Positions 1-4,860 are shown, counted from the stretch's first letter. The stretch is DNA of 5,564 bases from JBGLNL01 sp964548045 (GCA_964548045.1 CAZJQZ010000152.1:1-5564), one strand, 5' to 3'. Numbers and translations are program-made. Notes: generated by a model from the letters alone, not told the origin.

Positions 1-10
1 AATCACTGAG

Positions 11-84
11 GAGCCCGGTGCGGGAATTCCGCACGCCGGGATCTGTGCGGGGGGGCGCCGGGTAACTGGCCGTTCTACCGCGAC
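11..84 (+). ncRNA. Probable 3' end of a group II intron (domains V and VI)
   Basis: Bases 11-43 fold like intron domain V. An outer stem beginning GAGCCCGG pairs with CCGGGATC and contains the AGC triad at 12-14. A two-base bulge (CG, 34-35) follows, then an inner stem TGCGG/CCGCA closed by a small loop. Bases 45-84 fold like domain VI: GCGG pairs with CCGC at the base, GCCGG/CTGGC pairs around a GTAA loop, and A77 sits unpaired 7 bases before a possible 3' end at C84, where a branch-point A would be. In the family, domain V is the catalytic core and the bulged A of domain VI is the lariat branch point. The reverse transcriptase normally encoded upstream would lie outside the window. The exact 3' boundary is inferred from the A77 spacing. 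No splice-site partner could be checked. Confidence 0.6.
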
Positions 85-122
85 GACCGCTGACAGGGAC
101 GTCGCCCAAATAGTTGCATTAT

Positions 123-129
123 GGAGGTG
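123..129 (+). promoter_or_regulatory. Shine-Dalgarno site of the lipoprotein hydrolase
   Basis: GGAGGTG lies 4 bases before the ATG at 134 and is a near-perfect anti-16S complement. It fixes the start codon and also agrees with the lipoprotein signal peptide that begins there. Confidence 0.75.
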
Positions 130-133
130 TCTT

Positions 134-1621
134 ATGAGGGCGTTATTTGGTTTCACCCTTCTTGCTATCCCGATTATTTTAGGCTGTGCACACGATTCCG
201 CAGTGATCAAAGACGATCGGTTCTCGAAGGTTCGTGAACTCATCATTGAGGAGATCACGAACCGGCGAGTGCCCTCCATCGTCGTGGCGGTGGCAGAGGA
301 CGGCAAGATCGTATGGGAGGAGGCGTTCGGATGGGCTGATGTGGAGAATCGTGTTCGGGCCACCCCCAACACTATATATAGACTGGGCTCTATCTCCAAG
401 ACGATCACGGCTACCGGACTGATGCTACTTGTCGAAGAGGGAAAAGTGGACCTGGACAAACCTGTTATTGATTATCTACCAGAGGAGGTCAAGCCCCGGG
501 TGTTTGAGGGAGAGATTCGTGACGTTACGGTCAGGCACCTGCTCAACCATCGTTCCGGCATGCCTGCCTATGCTGAGTCCTTCTTCGAGGATGATCCTGA
601 GAATCCGCGCCCGTTCGCGGAGACCGTTCACCGATACGGGATAATCACATATCCGCCCGGTAGGGCATTCATCTACTGCAATCTTGGCTATCAGATGCTA
701 GCGAGAATCATCGCTGAGGTATCCGGGATGAGCTATGCCGAGTTCATCGATGGCAGGGTGTTCGTTCCGCTCAGAATGGATCATGCAGTTGTATACGAGG
801 GATTGCCTTTCAACAAGCAGTACGCTGTCAATTATACGCCGTCTTTCGAGAGAATCCCGTTGTACCTGGACAGTTATCCAGGAGCCGACGGCAACTGTGC
901 GAGCGCCCATGACTTGATCCGTTTCGCGATGTTTCATCTGGGAGACAACCTTCCGGACCAAGAGATGATCTTGAAGGAACAGTCCATTACTGCCATGCAG
1001 GCGAAATATCCTCCCGGAAACGAGAGGTCAGGGATGGGCTGGGCTTTGGACGGCGACGAGCGCGGATACCGTTCCGTATACCACGGGGGCGAAGGGCCTG
1101 GCGTGGATTGCATGATGAGACTCTTCCCGGACGATGACATCGCGGCGGTCGTGCTGTGCAACTCCGAGTGTGAGAAGCTCTACGACATTCAGAAGGCGAT
1201 CTTCGTTGCCCTGATCCCGGAACTGGGTGAGCCGGAACCTGCCGAAACAAGTTCCTCCAGTGAGCCCCCCATTGATCCAAACGAGATGTACGGCACTTGG
1301 AGGGGACGGATCACCACCTACGATAGAGATCTTGATGTAGAACTGGTAATCGACTCGATGAGAGTTTCTGTAGGTGTAGGGGATCAATCTCAAGGCGATG
1401 TCGAGGTTTCGGTGATCACCCCCACGTTCCTCATGGGGATGTTTGACGCGGAGATTCCAACTCCAGACAACGAGCGGTACCCCTACCGGAACCGGCTCAC
1501 GCTGACTCGTGAAGGGGACAGGCTCTACGGGGCTGTGGTAAGCGTCGGTCGGCGTGAAGATCGAGCGGGACACTATGAGCTCGTATCCCGGGCAGTACTT
1601 CGGCGATGGCAGACGGATTGA
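134..1621 (+). CDS. Lipoprotein serine hydrolase, class C beta-lactamase/esterase family
   Basis: This is a 495-residue protein. Residues 1-18 form a lipoprotein signal peptide: a short Arg start, a hydrophobic core and the lipobox ILGC with Cys18. Ala at +2 fits transport to the outer membrane in a Gram-negative host. The serine-hydrolase motifs are complete: SISK at 86-89 (nucleophile Ser86, Lys89), YCN at 181-183, and HGG at 317-319 in place of the KTG box, in the order seen in class C beta-lactamases, family VIII esterases and D-aminopeptidase-like proteins. A Ser/Glu/Pro-rich linker (about 366-380) leads to a C-terminal domain of about 115 residues, probably beta-stranded, that I do not recognise. 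The substrate cannot be told: the fold covers esterases, peptidases and beta-lactamases, and the sequence does not show resistance activity. The stop lies 7 bases before an attC R'' core, so it is the cargo of a large cassette. No clear promoter is seen. Confidence 0.9.
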   Translation: MRALFGFTLLAIPIILGCAHDSAVIKDDRFSKVRELIIEEITNRRVPSIVVAVAEDGKIVWEEAFGWADVENRVRATPNTIYRLGSISKTITATGLMLLVEEGKVDLDKPVIDYLPEEVKPRVFEGEIRDVTVRHLLNHRSGMPAYAESFFEDDPENPRPFAETVHRYGIITYPPGRAFIYCNLGYQMLARIIAEVSGMSYAEFIDGRVFVPLRMDHAVVYEGLPFNKQYAVNYTPSFERIPLYLDSYPGADGNCASAHDLIRFAMFHLGDNLPDQEMILKEQSITAMQAKYPPGNERSGMGWALDGDERGYRSVYHGGEGPGVDCMMRLFPDDDIAAVVLCNSECEKLYDIQKAIFVALIPELGEPEPAETSSSSEPPIDPNEMYGTWRGRITTYDRDLDVELVIDSMRVSVGVGDQSQGDVEVSVITPTFLMGMFDAEIPTPDNERYPYRNRLTLTREGDRLYGAVVSVGRREDRAGHYELVSRAVLRRWQTD

Positions 1622-1628
1622 GTGGGCG

Positions 1629-1800
1629 GTCTAACCACAGCATGCAGTGGAAGGCGCTCGGTCCGCGCCAACGCGGCTGCGGATTTCCATCCGCAGGCCG
1701 CCCGGCGCTGCGCGCCGTCCAACCTGCGGCTGATACAGACGGTCGTCTCGGCGGGCTTGCCCGCTTCGCCGACCGCCGTATATCCGCAGCCGCGTTATGC
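1629..1800 (+). other. attC recombination region, unusually long and composite
   Basis: The outer limits are a left core GTCTAAC (1629-1635) and a right core GTTATGC (1794-1800), 172 bases apart, longer than most attC sites. The right core is certain because cassette 2 ends in the complementary GCATAAC. Inside are several palindromes. AACGCGGCTGCGGAT (1670-1684) is an exact inverted copy of 1782-1796. CTGCGGAT-TTCC-ATCCGCAG (1677-1696) is a perfect hairpin. GCGGGC-TT-GCCCGC forms a third. A second core-like GTCCAAC (1717-1723), followed by CTGCGG, could pair with the CCGCAG before the right core to make a standard 84-base attC. Either this is one branched site or a complete attC beside the remnant of another. 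The recombination point is between G1794 and T1795. Confidence 0.75.
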
Positions 1801-1834
1801 GGGCAATAGGTGCATGAGAGGACGCGAGGCGATA

Positions 1835-2047
1835 ATGCCCAATCGGATAGCTGTCATCTCGGACATCCATGGTAACGTCTGGGCCCTAGATGCCGTTCTC
1901 GAGGACATCTCGGAGCGCAATGTAGGGTGTATCGTTAATCTCGGAGACAGCGTATACGGCCCGCTGATGCCCACTGAAACAGCGGAAATGGTATTGTCGC
2001 GGGGGATTACTTCTGTTCGAGGCAATGAAGATCGTTTGATCGTCTAG
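1835..2047 (+). CDS. N-terminal fragment of the metallophosphoesterase
   Basis: If TAG at 2045 is read as stop, this 70-residue product contains only the first metal-binding half: SDIHGN with Asp10 and His12, LGD with Asp38, and GNED with Asn64. It lacks the His ligands of the second half and so would not be an active enzyme alone. GAGG at 1826-1829 lies 5 bases before the ATG. Confidence 0.5.
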   Translation: MPNRIAVISDIHGNVWALDAVLEDISERNVGCIVNLGDSVYGPLMPTETAEMVLSRGITSVRGNEDRLIV

Positions 2048-2053
2048 GGCGAG

Positions 2054-2581
2054 ATGACGTCCAGTCAGGATTCCACCATTAAATCTGTCAGAGGGCAGCT
2101 GAGCGACCATCAACTTCAGTGGCTGAAGTTTCTGCCAGCCACGATGGAGCTTGGAGGTAAGTTGTTGCTTTGTCATGGCACGCCGGAGAATGACGAAGAG
2201 TATTTGCTGACAAAGGTGAGTGCGTCGGGCGTAGCCTCGCGCAGTGCCGAAGATCTTGAGGAAATGTTAGCGGGAATTGAATTTGAAGTGATCCTGTGTG
2301 GCCACGATCACACTCAGGCAGAAGTTCGTCTTCCGTCAGGGCGGATGGTGCTGAATCCGGGCAGTGTTGGCTTGCCTGCATTCACTGATGAGCTGCCACT
2401 GCCGCATGAGATTGCAGTTGGTTCCCCGCACGCCCGCTACAGCATACTTGAGCAATCCCGTCTCGGGTGGAGCGCTGAACATTGTGAAGTGGAATACGAT
2501 TGGGAGCGGGCAGCCGAAACAGCGGTACGAAGTGGTCGCTCTGATTGGGGACACTGGCTACGCACAGGGCTATCCGCATAA
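2054..2581 (+). CDS. C-terminal fragment of the metallophosphoesterase
   Basis: This 175-residue reading frame begins 6 bases after the amber codon in the same frame, at the first ATG. It holds CHGTP, GHDH and NPGSVG, the C-terminal metal ligands of the calcineurin-like fold. The purine-rich GGGCGAG directly abuts the ATG, too close for a normal Shine-Dalgarno, so separate translation would need reinitiation by ribosomes ending at TAG 2045-2047. More likely it is simply the second half of the interrupted gene. Confidence 0.45.
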   Translation: MTSSQDSTIKSVRGQLSDHQLQWLKFLPATMELGGKLLLCHGTPENDEEYLLTKVSASGVASRSAEDLEEMLAGIEFEVILCGHDHTQAEVRLPSGRMVLNPGSVGLPAFTDELPLPHEIAVGSPHARYSILEQSRLGWSAEHCEVEYDWERAAETAVRSGRSDWGHWLRTGLSA

Positions 2582-2686
2582 CAACTGCATGAACCTGCCA
2601 ATGTCGCCGGTCGCGCGGCTTGCATGGCAAACCGCGCGCCTTGGCCGCGAAGCGGCCCGCCCTTGCAGTTTATGCTGACGTTAGCT
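2576..2686 (+). other. attC site closing the phosphoesterase cassette
   Basis: The left core GCATAAC (2576-2582) is complementary to the cassette's own left end (G)TTATGC at 1794-1800. The right core is GTTAGCT (2680-2686), with recombination between G2680 and T2681. The arms include AACTGCA just inside the left core and TGCAGTT on the right. Two internal hairpins are visible: CGCGCGG...CCGCGCG enclosing TTGC-ATG-GCAA, and GGCCGC-GAA-GCGGCC. Both cores depart from RYYYAAC/GTTRRRY at one position, yet the match between cassette ends is exact. The phosphoesterase stop codon TAA is part of the left core. Confidence 0.85.
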
Positions 2687-2689
2687 CGA

Positions 2690-2752
2690 TTGAAGATGAG
2701 AGCAGGTAGTATATAATTTACTATTGACAAACGATTAGTCAATCGATATCAT
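2690..2752 (+). promoter_or_regulatory. Promoter region of the vapBC cassette with two palindromes
   Basis: The stronger promoter has TTGACA at 2724-2729, a 17-base spacer and TATCAT at 2747-2752. A second possible promoter has TTGAAG at 2690-2695, a 16-base spacer and a perfect TATAAT at 2712-2717. Two inverted repeats overlie them: TAGTA-N7-TACTA (2707-2723) and TTGAC-N9-GTCAA (2724-2742). They are the natural candidates for operators bound by the AbrB-type antitoxin or the antitoxin-toxin complex. Start about 2759, ahead of a normal Shine-Dalgarno. Confidence 0.7.
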
Positions 2753-2778
2753 CAACGTAAGACATATGAGCTATCGAT

Positions 2779-2784
2779 GGAGGA
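2779..2784 (+). promoter_or_regulatory. Shine-Dalgarno fixing the vapB start
   Basis: GGAGGA lies 5 bases before ATG 2790. An upstream in-frame ATG at 2766 has no such site and would add eight residues that are not expected in AbrB-type antitoxins, so 2790 is preferred. Confidence 0.75.
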
Positions 2785-2789
2785 ATAAT

Positions 2790-2996
2790 ATGAATACGGT
2801 TACACTTTCGCCGAAATTTCAGGTTGTGATCCCAAAAGCAATACGCGAGTTGCTTAGATTAAAACCAGGGCAAAAGATACAAGCAATAGTCTATCAAAAT
2901 CGCATAGAGCTGATTCCGGTGCGCTCAGCTAAGAGAATGAGAGGATTTATAAAAGGCATAAATACTTCTATTAAGAGAGATAAGGACCGGATATGA
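2790..2996 (+). CDS. vapB: AbrB/SpoVT-type antitoxin (VapB-like)
   Basis: This is a 68-residue protein. Residues 1-46 form the swapped-hairpin DNA-binding domain of the AbrB/MazE superfamily, recognised by the opening MNTVTLSPKFQVVIPKAIRE and the LKPGQKI turn near residue 27. The basic tail (about 47-68) would wrap the toxin. In this family the antitoxin neutralises its partner by binding and also represses its own promoter. The stop overlaps the start of the following VapC toxin by four bases (ATGA), the usual coupled arrangement. The strong promoter and palindromes directly upstream fit autoregulation. The gene is AT-rich compared with the neighbouring phosphoesterase cassette, consistent with separate origin. 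Confidence 0.88.
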   Translation: MNTVTLSPKFQVVIPKAIRELLRLKPGQKIQAIVYQNRIELIPVRSAKRMRGFIKGINTSIKRDKDRI

Positions 2997-3364
2997 ATAT
3001 TGTTGACTCTTCAGGCTGGCTTGAATTTTTTGCTGATGGGCCAAATGCTGATTTCTTCGCTCCGGCTATTCAAGATACCAAGCAGCTTATTGTGCCAACG
3101 CTGAGCATATTCGAGGTATTCAAGAGAATATTGCAACAACGAGAAGAGGGAGAAGCTCTTCAAGCTATTGCATTGATGCAGCAAGGCACTGTGGTAGAGT
3201 TGACATCAATGTTGGCTCTCGAGGCTGCAAAATTGAGTCTTGAAGAAAAACTACCACTTGCCGATAGTATCATGCTTGCTACTTCAAGGGCATATGATGC
3301 TACGTTGTGGACGCAAGATTCAGATTTTGAAAATATTAGCGGCGTAAAGTTTGTTCTTAAATAG
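2993..3364 (+). CDS. vapC: PIN-domain ribonuclease toxin, VapC family
   Basis: This 123-residue protein has typical VapC length. The acidic residues of the PIN active site are in place: Asp5 in IVDSSGW, Glu41 in SIFEVFK, Asp91 in LADSIM, and Asp109 with Asp111 in TQDSDF. Such proteins are magnesium-dependent endoribonucleases that cleave specific RNAs (initiator tRNA or rRNA in studied members) and stop translation when the antitoxin is lost. The target here is unknown. Translation is coupled to the antitoxin by the ATGA overlap, and AAGGA (2982-2986) gives a ribosome site 6 bases before the ATG. The stop lies 10 bases before the left core of the cassette's attC. All catalytic residues are present, so the toxin is probably active. 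Confidence 0.92.
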   Translation: MNIVDSSGWLEFFADGPNADFFAPAIQDTKQLIVPTLSIFEVFKRILQQREEGEALQAIALMQQGTVVELTSMLALEAAKLSLEEKLPLADSIMLATSRAYDATLWTQDSDFENISGVKFVLK

Positions 3365-3374
3365 TACTATATCG

Positions 3375-3471
3375 AGCTAACCATAGCATTCAGCTGACAC
3401 GCTTCGGCGTCACGTGGCCTGCTGCGCACGCCACGCGCCACTTTGCGTGCAGCTGATGCGAAACGTTAGAC
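3375..3471 (+). other. attC site closing the vapBC cassette
   Basis: This 97-base site has left core AGCTAAC (3375-3381), complementary to the cassette's left end TTAGCT at 2681, and right core GTTAGAC (3465-3471). The arms pair as GCAT(T)CAGCTG(A)CACGC on the left against GCGTGCAGCTGATGC on the right, leaving two unpaired bases on one arm. This is the extrahelical-base pattern by which integrases recognise the correct attC strand. ACGC-TTCG-GCGT forms an inner hairpin. Recombination falls between G3465 and T3466. Confidence 0.92.
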
Positions 3472-3795
3472 AGGTTTTACAGATAGTGAACCTATTACTT
3501 TTGCCAATTGCTTAGGGGAAGTTCCGAGAAACAGCAGAGATCTTACTATCAAATCAATCGAGACAGATGGATCTCCTGCTTCCATCTTTGCAACTCGAGA
3601 TTGACTGGATTGGATAGAATGAGCAAGCTGATCCTGGGTAAGTTTCTTCCTTCTGCGCCTGTCTTTCAGATATTTGGCCAGTGCCAGCTTCATTTCGATG
3701 AATGCTACTTCTTCGTCAGAGAGTTCAAGGAAATCACTGGCAGTCCCAATTTTCCAACCAGCTTTTTCAAGCTTTTCTTTCTTGCTTTTTTTCAT
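3466..3795 (-). CDS. higA: XRE-family helix-turn-helix antitoxin (HigA-like)
   Basis: This is a 109-residue protein on the minus strand. The Cro/C1-type helix-turn-helix covers about residues 41-100, with the core LTQDQLAHSIQSSQSRVAKM at 52-71, followed by a segment typical of XRE antitoxins. The N-terminal 40 residues, with KAGWKIG and a Leu/Glu-rich stretch, would contact the toxin. It begins 3 bases after the stop of the HigB-like gene, in the toxin-first order characteristic of higBA, so it is cotranscribed and probably translationally coupled. By family, it neutralises the toxin and represses the operon at the palindrome near 4145-4162. Its stop codon TAA is formed by bases 3468-3466, the first three bases of the cassette next to the recombination point, so the gene reaches the extreme end of the mobile unit. 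Confidence 0.88.
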   Translation of the reverse strand: MKKSKKEKLEKAGWKIGTASDFLELSDEEVAFIEMKLALAKYLKDRRRRKKLTQDQLAHSIQSSQSRVAKMEAGDPSVSIDLIVRSLLFLGTSPKQLAKVIGSLSVKPV

Positions 3796-3798
3796 AAC

Positions 3799-4134
3799 TC
3801 AATCCATTTCGTCATATGCTTTCAGTCTATTTTTAACAGATTCTATTATCCCCTTCGGTGTTTTTTCAGTCTTCTTGCTAAAAACTTCAACAATAACTAT
3901 TGCATCCCGATCGATTCTATATATGATTCTCCAAGTGGCTGTTCGATCAACAATTCTCAATTCGTGGCACCTTCGACCGATCGATGGTACCGGGCGAGAG
4001 TGCGGAAGGTTAAGCTTTTCACCAAGTTGAAGCTGACGAAGCAGGAATCCTGCCTCAAGGCGGGCCTGTTGAGAAAAAGGTGGAGTTCTCACTTCGCCTT
4101 CAAGCCAGACGAGGGGCTTATCCTTCATAGTCAT
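3799..4134 (-). CDS. higB: RelE/HigB-superfamily toxin, Gp49-like
   Basis: This 111-residue protein belongs to the phage Gp49-like HigB branch of the RelE superfamily. Recognisable blocks are KPLVWLEGEVRTPPF (6-20), ARLEAGFLLR (24-33), MPHSRP-like LPHSRPVPSIG (43-53), the strand CHELRIVD (56-63), WRIIYRID (68-75), VFSKKTEKTP (84-93) and a basic C-terminal helix. Members cleave mRNA on the ribosome. Target specificity here is unknown. A promoter with perfect -35 lies directly upstream, and the predicted transcription start falls on this ATG. No Shine-Dalgarno is seen, so the message may be leaderless. An in-frame ATG at 4128 is an alternative start two codons later. It runs opposite to most cassette genes and so would not depend on integron promoter read-through. 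Confidence 0.9.
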   Translation of the reverse strand: MTMKDKPLVWLEGEVRTPPFSQQARLEAGFLLRQLQLGEKLNLPHSRPVPSIGRRCHELRIVDRTATWRIIYRIDRDAIVIVEVFSKKTEKTPKGIIESVKNRLKAYDEMD

Positions 4135-4140
4135 GATTTA

Positions 4141-4169
4141 ATAATATGTCACATATGACATATTGTCAA
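4141..4169 (-). promoter_or_regulatory. higBA promoter with operator palindrome
   Basis: On the minus strand, TTGACA (4169-4164) and TATTAT (4146-4141) are separated by exactly 17 bases. The inverted repeat TATGTCA-TATG-TGACATA (4162-4145) fills the spacer and touches the -10, an ideal place for repression by the XRE antitoxin. Six bases separate the -10 from the toxin ATG, so transcription is expected to start at about 4134, on the A of the start codon. Confidence 0.8.
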
Positions 4170-4196
4170 GTGCAATAAATGAGCCAACAGGCAACT

Positions 4197-4296
4197 GTCT
4201 AACCTCCGCTTGCAGCATACGGTTCTCCCTGTCACGGCCCTTGCTGGGCAAGGCCGGCGCCAGGTTAGCCCCGCAGCTGAAGCGCAATTGTTAGAC
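4197..4296 (+). other. attC site closing the higBA cassette
   Basis: This 100-base site has left core GTCTAAC (4197-4203), complementary to the cassette's left end TTAGAC at 3466, and right core GTTAGAC (4290-4296). In the arms GCTT(G)CAGC pairs with GCTGAAGC, leaving one extrahelical base on the left arm. The centre folds as GGCC-CTTGC-TGG-GCAAG-GCC, with one extra C in the left arm. Recombination falls between G4290 and T4291. Confidence 0.92.
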
Positions 4297-4329
4297 ATCG
4301 GGAAGGGAGAGTGGAGTATCAAGAACGAT

Positions 4330-4782
4330 GTGATTGGACTCATTCTTTGGATTCTTGTCGCTTTGGCAGCCGGCTGGGTGGGTTCTCAATTCATACCGGG
4401 AGCTTGGTACGAGTCACTTTCCAAGCCACCCTGGAACCCGCCGAGCAGTGTGTTCGCTCCAGTGTGGACATTCCTCTATCTGCTCATGGGAGTCGCGGCA
4501 TGGTTGGTTTGGCGGGAGGCCGGGTTCTCGGGTGCGAGAGTGGCGCTGTCTTTGTTCATCGTCCAGCTAATGCTGAATTCACTGTGGTCGTACCTGTTCT
4601 TCGGCTTGCAGAATCCGATGTTTGCTTTCTTTGAGATCATCGTTCTATGGTGTTTGATTCTGGGGACGATTGTTGGCTTCTGGAAGGTTCGGCCAGTTGC
4701 AGGTGCCTTGCTCATCCCATATCTCTGTTGGGTGGGCTTTGCATCAGCGTTGAATTATCAACTTTGGCGACTGAATTTGTAG
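4330..4782 (+). CDS. tspO: TspO/MBR family tryptophan-rich membrane protein
   Basis: From GTG 4330 this is 150 residues, the usual size for TspO. Five hydrophobic segments fit its five-helix fold, roughly 1-20, 41-62, 70-92, 97-118 and 122-142. Signature stretches are WYESLSKPPWNPP (26-38), VFAPVWTFLYLLMGVAAWLVW (starting at 41), LNSLWSYLFF (82-91) and PYLCWVGFASALN (130-142). Bacterial TspO binds tetrapyrroles such as protoporphyrin IX and has been linked to their degradation, to oxidative stress and to regulation of pigment genes. The role of this copy is not shown. The frame is open back to 4210, but that stretch is attC4, so a start there is unlikely. GGAG (4313-4316) lies 13 bases before the GTG, longer than ideal. 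No promoter is seen, so expression probably needs read-through. Confidence 0.9.
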   Translation: MIGLILWILVALAAGWVGSQFIPGAWYESLSKPPWNPPSSVFAPVWTFLYLLMGVAAWLVWREAGFSGARVALSLFIVQLMLNSLWSYLFFGLQNPMFAFFEIIVLWCLILGTIVGFWKVRPVAGALLIPYLCWVGFASALNYQLWRLNL

Positions 4783-4802
4783 CGTTGGATTCGGGGCCAA
4801 TT

Positions 4803-4830
4803 GTCTAACGGTTCGCTGAAGCTGCCGAAC
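4803..4830 (+). other. Truncated attC, left half only
   Basis: The left core GTCTAAC (4803-4809) complements the TTAGAC that opens the tspO cassette at 4291, so it is the true R'' of that cassette. The arm start GTTCGCTGAAGC follows, with a short inverted repeat GTTCG/CGAAC (4811-4830). No GTTRRRY core occurs between here and the brnT start at 4896, and the right arm is absent. The end given is only the last base resembling site structure. Confidence 0.72.
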
Positions 4831-4860
4831 TTCGTCGTCAACAAGTGGTCCAAAATATGC

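Larger units (their letters stand above)
1835..2581 (+). pseudogene. Metallophosphoesterase gene interrupted by one in-frame amber codon
   Basis: Read through TAG at 2045-2047 (codon 71), this is one frame of 248 codons with the whole calcineurin-like fold of the small YfcE/MJ0936 type. Metal-binding motifs before the stop are SDIHGN (Asp10, His12), LGD (Asp38) and GNED (Asn64). After it come CHGTP (His114), GHDH (His157, His159) and NPGSVG. Such enzymes use two metal ions to cleave phosphomonoesters or phosphodiesters; the substrate here is unknown. The chosen start, ATG 1835, has GAGG at 1826-1829. The frame is open further upstream, but that part lies in the attC. The stop TAA (2579-2581) lies inside the R'' core of attC2. 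Intact motifs on both sides argue for a recent mutation, a sequencing error, suppression or reinitiation rather than old decay. Confidence 0.85.

Noticed and set aside
113..119. GTTGCAT as the left recombination core of the hydrolase cassette
   Set aside because: It has one mismatch to GTTRRRY and would demand an end core ATGCAAC, whereas the cassette ends in GTCTAAC. No palindrome precedes it.
90..122. Promoter for the hydrolase (CTGACA near 90)
   Set aside because: No -10 of acceptable match lies 16-18 bases downstream; CATTAT at 117 is 21 bases away.
1028..1573. Minus-strand reading frame of 181 codons
   Set aside because: It lies wholly antisense to the serine hydrolase coding region, with no ribosome site or family signature.
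1622..1834. N-terminal extension of the phosphoesterase frame back to 1622
   Set aside because: The extension runs through the attC palindromes and gives a low-complexity translation. The ATG at 1835 starts directly before the conserved SDIHGN region and has GAGG upstream.
2437..2742. Minus-strand reading frame spanning the end of the phosphoesterase and attC2
   Set aside because: It is antisense to the conserved coding region and crosses the recombination point, with no family motif or ribosome site.
3508..4158. Long plus-strand reading frame of 216 codons
   Set aside because: It is antisense to higA and higB, which have clear family motifs, coupled spacing and a promoter. Its translation is Phe/Ser/Cys-rich without recognisable domains.
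4264..4270. GTTAGCC as the right core of attC4
   Set aside because: The arm pairing GCTTGCAGC/GCTGAAGC requires a core further right, and the next cassette's end core GTCTAAC matches GTTAGAC at 4290, not this one.
4210..4329. tspO start at ATG 4210
   Set aside because: This would place the first 27 codons inside attC4. TspO proteins begin shortly before the first membrane helix, as from GTG 4330.
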